A stretch of DNA of 63,314 nucleotides from Phenylobacterium sp. (lineage in GTDB: Bacteria; Pseudomonadota; Alphaproteobacteria; Caulobacterales; Caulobacteraceae), in the NCBI RefSeq assembly GCF_004299445.1, contig NZ_SCTC01000012.1, positions 1 to 63,314 of the forward strand, in the 5' to 3' direction. The position numbers and the translations under genes were made by a program. This document shows, in pieces, positions 45,413-54,075 of the stretch (positions within the stretch are counted from its first letter, which is position 1; each line of letters begins with the position of its first letter). The notes under the pieces are model-generated. The model was not told the origin of the DNA, made no database searches, and worked only from the letters and a program-made list of their open reading frames with translations.

Positions 45413-47884
45413 TTAACTCTTCATCCCCACGTCACGCCGCATCTTGGGCGTAATCTTTGAACTACTCGATAATAGCTCATCCCAGGGGTCTGCGGCCAGA
45501 CTCTCCAGCCGCTTCACGATGTTAAGACGATTGAACGCGGCGCCGCCCGACAGTTTCCGCAGCTCTTCCCATTCGATCGGCGTGGCGACCGGGAAGCTCG
45601 GCCTGGCCCGGAGCGAGTAGGACGCCACCGCGCTCGCGCCACGGGCGTTGCGCAGATAGTCGAGGTAGATGCGCCCCTTGCGCCGCTCCTTCGAGGAGAC
45701 AGCCGTAAAGAGCGTCGGGTGCTCGGCGGCCATGGCGCGCGAGATCGCCTCGGCGAAGCCTTTCACGGTCGGCCAGTCGTGCCCCGGGGCCAGCGCGGTC
45801 ACCAGGTGCAGGCCCTTGCCGCCGGTGGTGCGCAGGAACGTGCGCAGGCCCATGCCCTCCATCCGCGCGCGCAGGAGTTCGGCCCCGTCGCACACCCTGG
45901 CCCAGGGCAGGCTCTCGTCGGGGTCGAGATCCATGACGATGCGGTCAGGGTGTTCCGGATCGTCGATGCGGCAGCCCCAGAGGTGGTATTCCAGGGCCCC
46001 GAACTGGGCGAGGCCCAGGTAGCCCCTGGCCTCGGTGACGGTGATGAACGCGGCCTGTTCGTCTTCGTCCGCCAACTCGACGGTCTCGACCCCCGGCGGC
46101 AGGCCGGCGAAGGCGTGGCGCTGATAGAACAGGTCCTTCAGGTCGCCGGTAGGACAACGGATAACGGTGACCGGCCGTCGTAGAAGTTCGGGCAGCATCC
46201 AGTCTCCGACCCGGGCGTAGTGGATCGCCACGTCCAGCTTGGTGACGCCTGTGCCGGCGCCGGCCAGGGCGAACTCGCGCTGGGGATTGGTCAGATGTAT
46301 CGACGCCAGGTCGCGGTCGCTGACCAGTCGGGGTTTCACGGCGCCGATGGACGACTTCATCTTGCGGGGGCTCATGCCGAAGAAAACGGGCGCCCGGGGC
46401 GCATCGTTCACCGAGCGGCTGCGATAGCCCACTTCGATCTCGTAGACCGGGTCGACCCAGACCGCGCCGGGGGTCTTCGGGGCGGCCACCACGGGCTTGT
46501 CCCGGACGTGTTCCGAGAGCGCGGCGTAGAGCTCGCGGGCCTTGTCCTCGCTGATGCCCGAGCCGACACGGGAGGCGTAGACCAACTCGCCGTCGCGCTC
46601 CTCGGCGATCAGCAGCGACGAGGCGTTGCGGGGCATGTTCGACAGGAAACCAACCACCACGAAGGTTCCCATCTCGAGGCGCTTGACCTTCACCCAGGAC
46701 GTCGAGCGGGACTGGACGTAGCGGGCGTCGGCCTTCTTGGAGACGATGCCTTCCAGGCCCATGCGGCAGGCCTGGGCGAACAGGGCGTCGCCGTCGGCGT
46801 CGGCGTGGTCGCTGAACTGGATGTGCGAGTTCGAGGCGATCAGGGGCGCGATCAGCCCCTCCAGCGCCTGCTTGCGGTCGATGAGGCGGGCGGCTGAAAG
46901 GTCGTGGCCGTCGAGGTAGACGAGGTCGAAGGCGAAGTAGGTCATGGCGTGCGAGGCGCCCTCGCTCAACGCCTGTTCCAGCAGGTCCAGGGTGGAGACT
47001 CCGCGCGCGTCCTGGACCACCACCTCGCCATCCAGGATCGCGGTCTTGCAGGGCAACTTCTCGAACGCCTTGGCCAGCGCCGAATAGCGGTGGGTCCAGT
47101 CGTGACCGTTCCGGGTGATCAGCCGGATCTGGCCCTCATTGAAGAACACCAGCGTCCGATAGCCGTCGTATTTGATCTCGTGGATCCAGCCCTTGCCCCG
47201 TGGGGCCTGCTCGGCGCTCGACGCCAACTGCGGCTTCCATGTCGTCGGGAAGGGGGCGGCGACGGCGCCTGCGATCTTGCCCGGCGCCTTCCGGCGAGCG
47301 GCCTTGCGGGGCGCGGCGGCCGGCGCGTCGATGGGGTCCTCGACCGGACGGCCGGTGACCGCGCTGTTGGGCTCCTCCACCAGCACGTCGTAGTCGGCCA
47401 GCGGTCGGGCCGAAGGGTCACGCTCCTTGATAAGCAGCCAGTCGGTCCCATCCCCCTTCAGCCGGACCAGCGTCCAGCCGCCCGTGAGCTTCGTGCCCGA
47501 GAGGCGAAACTTGATCTCGCCGTCGGCCAGACCCTGCTCGGGATCCTTGAGCGACACATAGGTCCCATGATCCCAGATGATCACCGTGCCCGCGCCATAA
47601 TTGCCGGCCGGGATGCGTCCCTCGAACGACCCGTACTCGATCGGGTGGTCCTCGGTGAGCTTGGCGAAGCGGCGCACCTTGGTGTCGAGGCACGGGCCTT
47701 GCGGCACGGCCCAACTCTTCAACACCCCGCCCATCTCGAGCCGCAGGTCGTAATGCAGGTGGCTGGCCTTGTGCTTCTGGATGACGAAGCGGGGCGTGTC
47801 AGATGGGGCGGCCGAACCGCCGACCGGCTCGGGCGTCTCGCCGAAGCGGCGCTTGGCGCGGTATTTGTCTAGGCTTGACGCCAT
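45413..47884 (-). CDS. ligD: Multifunctional NHEJ ligase LigD (PE-LIG-POL)
   Basis: An 823-residue ATP-dependent ligase. The 3'-phosphoesterase domain (about 1-165) shows HYDLRLEMGGVLKSWAVPQG. The ligase domain (about 205-510) has catalytic Lys in HEIKYDGYRTL and EGIVSKKADARY. The C-terminal primase-polymerase domain (about 530-820) shows IVMDLDPDESLPW and TTGGKGLHLVTAL. This order differs from the POL-PE-LIG order of mycobacteria and matches Pseudomonas-type LigD. An ATG at 47899 would add five residues. Confidence 0.96.
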   Translation of the reverse strand: MASSLDKYRAKRRFGETPEPVGGSAAPSDTPRFVIQKHKASHLHYDLRLEMGGVLKSWAVPQGPCLDTKVRRFAKLTEDHPIEYGSFEGRIPAGNYGAGTVIIWDHGTYVSLKDPEQGLADGEIKFRLSGTKLTGGWTLVRLKGDGTDWLLIKERDPSARPLADYDVLVEEPNSAVTGRPVEDPIDAPAAAPRKAARRKAPGKIAGAVAAPFPTTWKPQLASSAEQAPRGKGWIHEIKYDGYRTLVFFNEGQIRLITRNGHDWTHRYSALAKAFEKLPCKTAILDGEVVVQDARGVSTLDLLEQALSEGASHAMTYFAFDLVYLDGHDLSAARLIDRKQALEGLIAPLIASNSHIQFSDHADADGDALFAQACRMGLEGIVSKKADARYVQSRSTSWVKVKRLEMGTFVVVGFLSNMPRNASSLLIAEERDGELVYASRVGSGISEDKARELYAALSEHVRDKPVVAAPKTPGAVWVDPVYEIEVGYRSRSVNDAPRAPVFFGMSPRKMKSSIGAVKPRLVSDRDLASIHLTNPQREFALAGAGTGVTKLDVAIHYARVGDWMLPELLRRPVTVIRCPTGDLKDLFYQRHAFAGLPPGVETVELADEDEQAAFITVTEARGYLGLAQFGALEYHLWGCRIDDPEHPDRIVMDLDPDESLPWARVCDGAELLRARMEGMGLRTFLRTTGGKGLHLVTALAPGHDWPTVKGFAEAISRAMAAEHPTLFTAVSSKERRKGRIYLDYLRNARGASAVASYSLRARPSFPVATPIEWEELRKLSGGAAFNRLNIVKRLESLAADPWDELLSSSSKITPKMRRDVGMKS

Positions 47885-47933
47885 GTCGGGAACGACCATG
47901 CCGAGCCGTGGCGGAAACGTCTATGCTCGCGGC

Positions 47934-48602
47934 ATGCCGACCCAAGCGCTCACCCTCTCCCTGCCCAACGGCGAGACCGTCTCGGGGCTGTGGCAGTCGC
48001 CTGCCGACCCGGCGGTCGTGATGGTGCTGGCCCATGGCGCCGGCGCGGGCATGACGCATCGGCACATGGCGGCGACCGCGGACGGGCTGGAGGCGCTGGG
48101 CGTGGCCACGCTGCGCTACCAGTTCCCCTACATGGAGAAGGGCGGCAAGCGACCCGATACGCCGTCGGTGGCGCAGGCGGCGGTGCGCGCGGCGGCGGAG
48201 GAGGGGCTGAGGCGGGCCGGCGATCTGCCCCTGTTCGCCGGCGGCCGCTCGTTCGGCGCGCGGATGACCTCGCAGGCTCAGGCCAAAGGGGAGCTGGCGG
48301 GCGTGCGCGGCCTGGTGTTCTTCGCCTTTCCGCTGCACGCATCGGGCAAGCCGGGGACCGAACGGGCCGATCATCTGCAGGACGTGGCGGTCCCGATGCT
48401 GTTCCTGCAGGGCACGAAGGACACGCTCGCCGAGCTGGATCTGCTCAAGCCGGTGGTGGCGGGACTCGGCGCGCGGGCGACGCTGATCCTGGCCGACGAC
48501 GCCGACCACTCGTTCCACGTCCCCGCCCGCACCGGCCGAAAAGACCCGGAGGTCCTGGCCGAGCTCCTGGCGCGGGCGGTGACGTGGATGCGCGCCGTCT
48601 GA
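47934..48602 (+). CDS. Alpha/beta hydrolase of the KANSL3/TEX30-like group
   Basis: A 222-residue hydrolase-like protein: MVLAHGAGAGMTHRHMAA, LRYQFPYMEKGGKRPD, the nucleophile elbow GGRSFGARM, and FLQGTKDTLAELD with a C-terminal His in DDADHSFHVP. The Ser-Asp-His set looks intact. Substrate unknown. It diverges from ligD with only about 50 bases between starts. Confidence 0.82.
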   Translation: MPTQALTLSLPNGETVSGLWQSPADPAVVMVLAHGAGAGMTHRHMAATADGLEALGVATLRYQFPYMEKGGKRPDTPSVAQAAVRAAAEEGLRRAGDLPLFAGGRSFGARMTSQAQAKGELAGVRGLVFFAFPLHASGKPGTERADHLQDVAVPMLFLQGTKDTLAELDLLKPVVAGLGARATLILADDADHSFHVPARTGRKDPEVLAELLARAVTWMRAV

Positions 48603-48608
48603 AGTGCA

Positions 48609-48637
48609 CCCCTGACAGCGCGCGAGGGGAGCTTTTT
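48609..48637 (+). terminator. Weak intrinsic terminator after the hydrolase gene
   Basis: A 5-bp stem, cccct at 48609-48613 with aggggg-like aggg g at 48625-48629, followed after three bases by five T (48633-48637). The stem is short, so support is modest. Confidence 0.35.
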
Positions 48638-49424
48638 AGATGTTGAAGATCCAGCCGTCGGTCAGGCTGGACTGCTGGACGCCGACCAGGATCATCTGAT
48701 TGCCTCCGCCCAGGTCGATGATCACGTCGCCGCCCGACTGGCTGACCGTGTAGGTGGTCCCCGACAACACGCCGACGCGGTCGCCCTCGCCGCGGTTGAA
48801 GTCGGTGACCCGGTCAATGCCGGCGCCCGTGAAGGTGTGGAAGATGTCGGCCCCGGCCCCGCCGGTGACGGTGTCGCTGCCGCGGTCGCCCGACAGGAAG
48901 TCATTGCCGGGCCCCCCCAACAGCACATCGTCGTCGCGGCCGCCGCGGACCACGTCGTTCCCGTCGCCGCCGGCCAGGGTGTCGTTGCCGCCGTTGCCCT
49001 GGACGAAGTCGAAGCCGAGTCCGCCGTCGATGCTGTCGGCGCCGGCGAAGCCCTGCAGGATCTCGGCGATGGCGCCGCCCGTGACCACGTCGTTGCCGGT
49101 CATGATCTGGGCGATCAGGTTGTCGAAGCTCGGGGCCTGCGTGGCCGAGAACGGCAGCGAGAAGTCGCTGATCTGCAGCAGGGTCTGGCCGTTGAAATCG
49201 ACCCGCAGGCCGGTGAACTCGCCGCCCGTCGGGACGCCGGCGATGGTGGTGAAGTTGCCGCTGTAGATGGCGTCGACGGTCCCGGTGATCGTTCCGGAGA
49301 CCGAGACGCGAACGTGCAGCGTGGTGGCGTTCGCGGTCACCAGCGTGGCGTTGGCGACGGCGATCACCGAGACGTCGGCGAACGTCACCGTTCCGGTGTT
49401 CGGATTGTAGGACAGTCTGGCCAT
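48636..49424 (-). CDS. Small RTX (hemolysin-type calcium-binding) protein
   Basis: A 262-residue protein. The first 130 residues form a beta-rich domain (ARLSYNPNTGTVTFADVSV). RTX nonapeptide repeats GGxGxDxxx then run from about residue 130 to 205 (GNGGNDTLAGGDGNDVVRGG), and the C-terminus matches type I secretion signals in style. It binds calcium outside the cell and is probably exported by an ABC-type secretion system not present in this window. The ATG at 49424 has GGGGG five bases upstream. Confidence 0.87.
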   Translation of the reverse strand: MARLSYNPNTGTVTFADVSVIAVANATLVTANATTLHVRVSVSGTITGTVDAIYSGNFTTIAGVPTGGEFTGLRVDFNGQTLLQISDFSLPFSATQAPSFDNLIAQIMTGNDVVTGGAIAEILQGFAGADSIDGGLGFDFVQGNGGNDTLAGGDGNDVVRGGRDDDVLLGGPGNDFLSGDRGSDTVTGGAGADIFHTFTGAGIDRVTDFNRGEGDRVGVLSGTTYTVSQSGGDVIIDLGGGNQMILVGVQQSSLTDGWIFNI

Positions 49425-49634
49425 GTGCACCCCCATTGCGACTGGACGCCCGCAGTTGGTCTGCGTTGCGATCCGTGGGTACAGGCGCTGGCCGGTCCCG
49501 GCGTCCCCCGATTGGGGGTGTTGAGGGGGCGGAAACGACGGCGACCGAGCGTGAGCCTTCCTTGGCGTCACGATTGCCGCCGCGGCGACCCCGCGCAAAG
49601 CTTCCCGCCAACGACGTGGAATGGGAGCGAGACG

Positions 49635-50432
49635 ATGACGGATATTCTGGATCTGGGCGGCCGTGTCGCGCTGGTGACGGGCGCGGGCCAGGGCGTGGGG
49701 CGGCAGATCGCGTTGCAGCTGGCCGACGCGCAAGGCAGCGGGGGCGTGGTGGTCAACGACTATGTGCTGGCCCGCGCCGAGGCGGTGGCCGAGGAAATCA
49801 AGGCGGCGGGCGGCAAGGCGATCGCCCTGCAGTGCGACGTCTCGGACCACGCGGCAGTGAAGGAGATGGTGGCCAAGGCCGCGTCCGATGTGGGCGTGGT
49901 GGGCATCCTGGTGAACAACGCCGGCAACGCGGGCGCCAATCCGTCCGCCGAGCTGGGCAAGCCGTTCTGGGAAACCGGCCCCGAGGTCTGGAACAGCTTC
50001 ATCGGCGTGAACCTGTACGGCGTGATGAACTGCACCGCCGCGGTGATCCCCGGCATGCTGCAGCGCCAGGCGCCGGGCCGGATCATCACCGTCATCTCGG
50101 ACGCCAGCCGGTGGGGCGACGCGGGCCTGGAGATCTATGCGGGCGCCAAGGCGGGCGCGGCGGGCTTCATGCGCTCGGTGGCACGGTCGCTTGGCCGCTA
50201 CGGCATCACGGCCAACTCGGTGGCGATCGCGCTGACGGCGACGCCGGCGGTGGAACGCACGCTGAACGGCGATCCCGAACGGCTGAAGCGAACCCTGGAG
50301 AAGTACATCATCCGCCGCCCCGGCCGGCCGGACGACATCGCCAACATGGTCCAGTTCCTGGCCTCGGACGCCTCGCCCTGGATCACGGGCCAGGTCTATC
50401 CGGTCAACGGTGGGTTCTCGTTCGCGCTGTAG
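49635..50432 (+). CDS. SDR family oxidoreductase
   Basis: A 265-residue short-chain dehydrogenase: cofactor motif TGAGQGVGRQIALQLA, NNAG in VNNAGNAGAN, catalytic Ser in VISDASRWGD, YAGAK for YxxxK, and the C-terminal WITGQVYPVNGGF. Substrate not known; a 3-oxoacyl or hydroxysteroid type is possible. GGGAG is seven bases before the ATG. A REP-like palindrome follows. Confidence 0.88.
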   Translation: MTDILDLGGRVALVTGAGQGVGRQIALQLADAQGSGGVVVNDYVLARAEAVAEEIKAAGGKAIALQCDVSDHAAVKEMVAKAASDVGVVGILVNNAGNAGANPSAELGKPFWETGPEVWNSFIGVNLYGVMNCTAAVIPGMLQRQAPGRIITVISDASRWGDAGLEIYAGAKAGAAGFMRSVARSLGRYGITANSVAIALTATPAVERTLNGDPERLKRTLEKYIIRRPGRPDDIANMVQFLASDASPWITGQVYPVNGGFSFAL

Positions 50433-50437
50433 GCGAG

Positions 50438-50474
50438 GAACGTCATGGTCGGCCTTGCGCCGGCCATGACGTTC
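50438..50474. repeat. REP-like palindrome
   Basis: A 37-bp palindrome with 16-bp arms, gaacgtcatggtcggc and gccggccatgacgttc, and one mismatch. The gaacgtcat/atgacgttc ends match those of the two copies at 9000-9134, so it belongs to the same dispersed family. It lies just after the SDR stop. Confidence 0.78.
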
Positions 50475-50511
50475 AAGATCGGACGGCAAGGCGTGCGGGC
50501 GTTGCGCGCCC

Positions 50512-50895
50512 CTAAGCCAGGGCCAGCGAGACTTCGCGCAGCAGCTGGTAGGCGTCGATCGGCTTGGTGACGAAGGCGGCGGCGCCGTCGGCGAGGATGC
50601 GGCTGCGCTGGTCCTCCGCGGCGGTCGCGATGACGACGGGGATATTGGCGGTGGCCGGGTCGGCCCGCAGACGCGCCAGGGTGGCGTGGCCGTCCAGCAC
50701 CGGCATCCGCAGATCGAGCACCACGACGTCGGGTCGCGACTGCGAGACGGCGGCCAGGGCGGCCAGACCGTCCGCGGCGCTGTCGACGCGGTAGCCGGCG
50801 GCGCTGAGCGCCAGGCTCAACCCGCTCCGCAGCATGTCGTGGTCGTCGACCACCAGCACCCGACGCTGGCGCCGCTTACCGGTCTTGCCCGTCAT
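50512..50895 (-). CDS. Single-domain response regulator
   Basis: A 127-residue CheY-like receiver. A basic N-terminal lead (TGKTGKRRQRR) precedes VLVVDDHDMLRSG, the phosphoacceptor Asp is in VVLDLRMPVLDG and the Lys in AFVTKPIDAYQL. No output domain. GGGGAG lies five bases before the ATG. No kinase is adjacent. Confidence 0.9.
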   Translation of the reverse strand: MTGKTGKRRQRRVLVVDDHDMLRSGLSLALSAAGYRVDSAADGLAALAAVSQSRPDVVVLDLRMPVLDGHATLARLRADPATANIPVVIATAAEDQRSRILADGAAAFVTKPIDAYQLLREVSLALA

Positions 50896-50914
50896 CTTGG
50901 CTCCCCTACGTTCA

Positions 50915-51100
50915 CTATGACGTAGCGGCGGGGGCGACGCCCTGCGGCGCAGTGTCCACAATGCCTGGGCGAATGCGCAGGCGTGTGCGCGCTAGCCGTG
51001 TGCGTGACCCGTGAAGCCGCGGGGCGCCTTGGGTCGGCTCGTCGTCGCGCCTGGCGACGGTGGGCGCGCCGATGTCGCCGGGTTCGAGGATCGAGATCAT
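50915..51100 (-). CDS. Possible small protein upstream of the response regulator
   Basis: A 61-codon frame starting MISILEPGDIGAPTV. GGAGGA lies seven bases before the ATG, one of the best ribosome binding sites in this stretch. The C-terminal half is Arg-rich. It ends 19 bases before the response-regulator start. No family recognised, and the composition is not decisive; it could equally be a leader or chance frame. Confidence 0.35.
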   Translation of the reverse strand: MISILEPGDIGAPTVARRDDEPTQGAPRLHGSRTRLARTRLRIRPGIVDTAPQGVAPAATS

Positions 51101-51174
51101 GGACGGTTCCTCCTGTCTCGAACCCGCCTTGTCCGGTCCGGCCCCCGGCGGCTGGCGGGATGCGGACGTCATCG

Positions 51175-51243
51175 TCAGGTGAAGGCCGACAGGATCAGCG
51201 TGACCACGGCGACTTCGAACGCGCGGGAAAGGAAGAGCAGCAT
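51175..51243 (-). CDS. Possible 22-residue membrane peptide
   Basis: A 22-codon frame, MLLFLSRAFEVAVVTLILSA then Phe-Thr, forms a single hydrophobic helix interrupted by one Arg and one Glu. It lies between the small ORF at 51100 and the XRE-like gene, in an otherwise unassigned stretch. The ribosome binding site is weak (acgggg). A candidate only. Confidence 0.25.
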   Translation of the reverse strand: MLLFLSRAFEVAVVTLILSAFT

Positions 51244-51310
51244 CGGTGGCCCCGTGGCGGGTGGTCCTGCGAACCGTTAAGCAAGTTCCGCGCCACACGA
51301 GGCTGGATGG

Positions 51311-51649
51311 ATGGCCCTCTTCTTCGACGCCCCCTGGTTTGACGAGAAACTCGAGGAGAGGGGGCTTTCGCGCGCCGTGATGGCGGCTGTGGCCGGGCTT
51401 TCTGAGGACGAGCTGACGCTGGTCTTCAAGGACCAGAGGGAAGTTTCCGCCGGGCAGGTGGCGGCCTTTGCCGAGCTGCTGGGGGTTTCGGCCGCCGAAG
51501 TCGCCAACCGCGCCGGCGTTTCGACGCCCGTGCCCGGACAGGACGCCGGAGCGCGCATCGCTGCGCTCGAGCGACGGGTGGCCGCGTTGGAGGCCGAGGT
51601 CGCGCGACTCAAGTCCTCAGGCGGCGGCCCGAACCCGTCGGGCGCCTGA
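51311..51649 (+). CDS. XRE-like helix-turn-helix protein with C-terminal coiled coil
   Basis: A 112-residue protein. Residues 1-70 resemble a small XRE-type helix-turn-helix domain (LSRAVMAAVAGLSEDELTLV, then VAAFAELLGVSAAEVANRAG). Residues 82-102 form a leucine-zipper-like coiled coil (IAALERRVAALEAEVARLK). This suggests a dimeric DNA-binding or partner-binding protein. No obvious operator or partner gene. Confidence 0.75.
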   Translation: MALFFDAPWFDEKLEERGLSRAVMAAVAGLSEDELTLVFKDQREVSAGQVAAFAELLGVSAAEVANRAGVSTPVPGQDAGARIAALERRVAALEAEVARLKSSGGGPNPSGA

Positions 51650-51665
51650 AGCGTGAGCTTGGGGC

Positions 51666-51998
51666 CTAGATCTCGGTCCGGGCCTGGCGGCCCTTGCGGG
51701 CGCGCCGGTCGTAGCTGCCGGACCACTCGATGCTGTTGTACGCGTCGCGAGCCAGGCCAAAGAGGCCGGGGCCGGCGCGCAGGCCGCGGCGTTCGCCGTG
51801 CTGACCCATCAGCTGGGCCGCCACCTCGGAATAGCCTTGGCGTGGATCGTCCTTGAAGGTGCGCGGGCTGGCGGCGGGCGTCACCGCGACCGGCATGTTC
51901 GCCTCGCCCGCGCCATGGGTGTCCTCGGCCCGGTCGGCCTCGGCTCTATTGGCCCTGCGCACGAGGGCCGCATGGCGAATGCGGTCAATGCGAGACAT
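51666..51998 (-). CDS. Hypothetical protein
   Basis: A 110-residue basic protein beginning MSRIDRIRHAALVRRANRAE, with an internal FKDDPRQGYSEVAAQLMGQH and a very basic end (YDRRARKGRQARTEI). No family recognised. It lacks a signal peptide and membrane helices. Convergent with the XRE-like gene, 16 bases apart. Confidence 0.65.
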   Translation of the reverse strand: MSRIDRIRHAALVRRANRAEADRAEDTHGAGEANMPVAVTPAASPRTFKDDPRQGYSEVAAQLMGQHGERRGLRAGPGLFGLARDAYNSIEWSGSYDRRARKGRQARTEI

Positions 51999-52038
51999 CG
52001 TGCCCCACAACCAGCAATAGCCGCGCCACCACCAAGAG

Positions 52039-52677
52039 TCAGCCTTTCGCGAGCTTGTCGAGCTGAGCCTGCATCTCGGCCATCTGCTTGCGCAAGAGCG
52101 TTAACGCCTCATCGGACTGAGTGTCCGCTTTTGTCGCAGGCGGGGGAGCAGGAGCTACGGGCTCATCGCCGCGGGCCGGAGGCGCGTAGGCAAAGGGCGA
52201 GAACATCTTCATCGCCCGGTCGAACAGCTGGAGATTCTGACGGATCTGTTCCTCGTAGGCGCCGATGCCCGCACCCTGGCCGAACGTCGCGAACTGGTTG
52301 CGCAGGCGCTCCTGCTGCTGGGTGAAACTGGCCAGCGACATCTCGAGATAGCTGGGCACGAACGCCTGCATCGAGTTGCCGTAGAAGCTGATCAGCTGGC
52401 GCAGGAACTGGATCGGCAGAAGGCTCTGCCCCTCCTGGCTCTCTTCCTCGAAGATGATCTGCGTGAGGACGGTGCGGGTGATGTCCTCGTTGGTCTTGGC
52501 GTCATAGACGACGAAGTCGACGCCCTGCTTCACCATCTCGCTGAGGTGCTCGAGGGTGACGTAGCTGGACGAGGCAGTGTTGTAGAGTCGCCGGTTGGCG
52601 TACTTCTTGATGACGACGCGCTCGCCGCCCGCGGAACTTCCCGCAGCCTCGGCGCCGGTCCCTTGGGTGTCGGCCAT
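52039..52677 (-). CDS. phaR: Polyhydroxyalkanoate synthesis regulator PhaR
   Basis: A 212-residue regulator with the PHB accumulation DNA-binding domain (IKKYANRRLYNTASSSYVTL) and PHB-binding region (LLPIQFLRQLISFYGNSMQ). The Pro/Ala-rich linker ends in a coiled-coil tail (LLRKQMAEMQAQLDKL). PhaR binds PHB granules and represses phasin and other pha genes until polymer forms. It is divergent from phaA. AAGGA is six bases before the ATG at 52677. Confidence 0.95.
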   Translation of the reverse strand: MADTQGTGAEAAGSSAGGERVVIKKYANRRLYNTASSSYVTLEHLSEMVKQGVDFVVYDAKTNEDITRTVLTQIIFEEESQEGQSLLPIQFLRQLISFYGNSMQAFVPSYLEMSLASFTQQQERLRNQFATFGQGAGIGAYEEQIRQNLQLFDRAMKMFSPFAYAPPARGDEPVAPAPPPATKADTQSDEALTLLRKQMAEMQAQLDKLAKG

Positions 52678-52718
52678 CCCTGTTCCTTCGTGAGGCGCCC
52701 GAAGACTCGTCCGCCATT

Positions 52719-52729
52719 CTGCAGCGCAG
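52719..52729. promoter_or_regulatory. Candidate PhaR operator
   Basis: ctgc-agc-gcag is a perfect inverted repeat in the phaR-phaA divergent gap. PhaR proteins of Rhodobacter and Paracoccus recognise TGC-rich CTGC/GCAG-type repeats, as I recall. The location 42 bases upstream of the phaR start fits autoregulation. Confidence 0.4.
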
Positions 52730-52852
52730 TATCGCGGATGCGAGCACATAAGCAAATGGCATCAACCAATTGGGGAGCCGGGCCTTGCCCTCCCTTCGAG
52801 GGAAGTCAATAGATGTCGCCTGGGCCGTCTGAAACCCAACAGGGACAAGTCA

Positions 52853-54028
52853 ATGACCGACATCGTGATCGTCTCCGCAGCCCGTACGCCGGTGGGCTCC
52901 TTCAATGGCGCGCTGTCGAGCCTGCCTGCCCACGAGCTGGGCAAGATCGCCATCCAGGCGGCCATCGAGCGGGCCGGCATCAAGGCCTCGGACGTGGATG
53001 AGGTGGTGCTGGGCCAGGTGCTGCAGGCCGGCGCCGGGCAGGGGCCCGCGCGTCAGGCGGCGGTCAACGCCGGCATCCCGAACGAAAGCCCGGCGTGGAG
53101 CCTCAACCAGCTTTGCGGTTCGGGCCTGCGGGCCGTGGCCCTGGCGGCGCAGCAGATCACCGACGGGTCGGCCGACATCGTCATCGCCGGCGGCCAGGAA
53201 AGCATGAGCCAGTCGCCCCACGCCCAGCAGCTGCGCGGCGGCCAGAAGATGGGCGACCTGGCGCTGGTCGACACCATGATCAAGGACGGCCTGTGGGACG
53301 CCTTCCACGGCTATCACATGGGCCAGACGGCCGAGAACATCGCGGCCCGCTGGCAGATCACCCGCGAGGACCAGGACAAGTTCGCGGTCGTGTCGCAGAA
53401 CCGCGCCGAGGCCGCCCAGAAGGCCGGCAAGTTCGTGAGCGAGATCGCGCCGGTGACCATCAAGGGCCGGAAGGGCGACACCGTTGTCGACCAGGACGAA
53501 TACATCCGTCACGGCGCGACCCTCGAGGCCATGGCGGGCCTGCGTCCGGCGTTCAACAAGGAAGGCTCCGTCACGGCGGCGAACGCCTCGGGGCTCAATG
53601 ACGGGGCGGCCGCGCTGGTGCTGATGAGCGCCGACGAGGCCAAGAAGCGCGGTCTGAAGCCGATGGCCCGAATCGCCTCCTGGGCCAACGCCGGCGTCGA
53701 TCCCGAGATCATGGGCACGGGCCCCATCCCCGCCAGCCGCAAGGCGCTGGAGCGGGCGGGCTGGAAGGTCAGCGATCTGGACCTCATCGAATCGAACGAG
53801 GCGTTCGCCGCGCAGTCGCTGTGCGTGGTGCGCGAGCTGGGGCTGGATCCGGAGAAGGTGAACGTCAACGGCGGCGCCATCGCCATCGGTCACCCGATCG
53901 GCGCATCGGGCGCCCGCATCCTGACCACCCTGCTGCACGAGATGAGCCGCACCGACGCCAAGAAGGGCCTCGCCACGCTGTGCGTCGGCGGCGGCATGGG
54001 CGTCGCAATGTGTGTGGAAAAAGTCTGA
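52853..54028 (+). CDS. phaA: Acetyl-CoA acetyltransferase (beta-ketothiolase)
   Basis: A 391-residue thiolase that condenses two acetyl-CoA to acetoacetyl-CoA. The acyl-accepting Cys is in [14 protein letters not shown], the catalytic His in [13 protein letters not shown] and the second Cys in [11 protein letters not shown]. Placement before phaB and beside phaR assigns it to polyhydroxybutyrate synthesis, though it may also serve acetoacetate metabolism. AGGGA precedes the ATG. Confidence 0.96.
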   Translation: MTDIVIVSAARTPVGSFNGALSSLPAHELGKIAIQAAIERAGIKASDVDEVVLGQVLQAGAGQGPARQAAVNAGIPNESPAWSLNQLCGSGLRAVALAAQQITDGSADIVIAGGQESMSQSPHAQQLRGGQKMGDLALVDTMIKDGLWDAFHGYHMGQTAENIAARWQITREDQDKFAVVSQNRAEAAQKAGKFVSEIAPVTIKGRKGDTVVDQDEYIRHGATLEAMAGLRPAFNKEGSVTAANASGLNDGAAALVLMSADEAKKRGLKPMARIASWANAGVDPEIMGTGPIPASRKALERAGWKVSDLDLIESNEAFAAQSLCVVRELGLDPEKVNVNGGAIAIGHPIGASGARILTTLLHEMSRTDAKKGLATLCVGGGMGVAMCVEKV

Positions 54029-54075
54029 TACCGAACGACCGGATCAACGGCGTCGGCTGCTTAGGGAGAGATTGA

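Noticed and set aside
42999..45416. 805-codon frame antisense to the TPR gene and ku
   Set aside because: Gly/Arg/Val-rich with no domain; ku and the BRCT-TPR gene explain the region.
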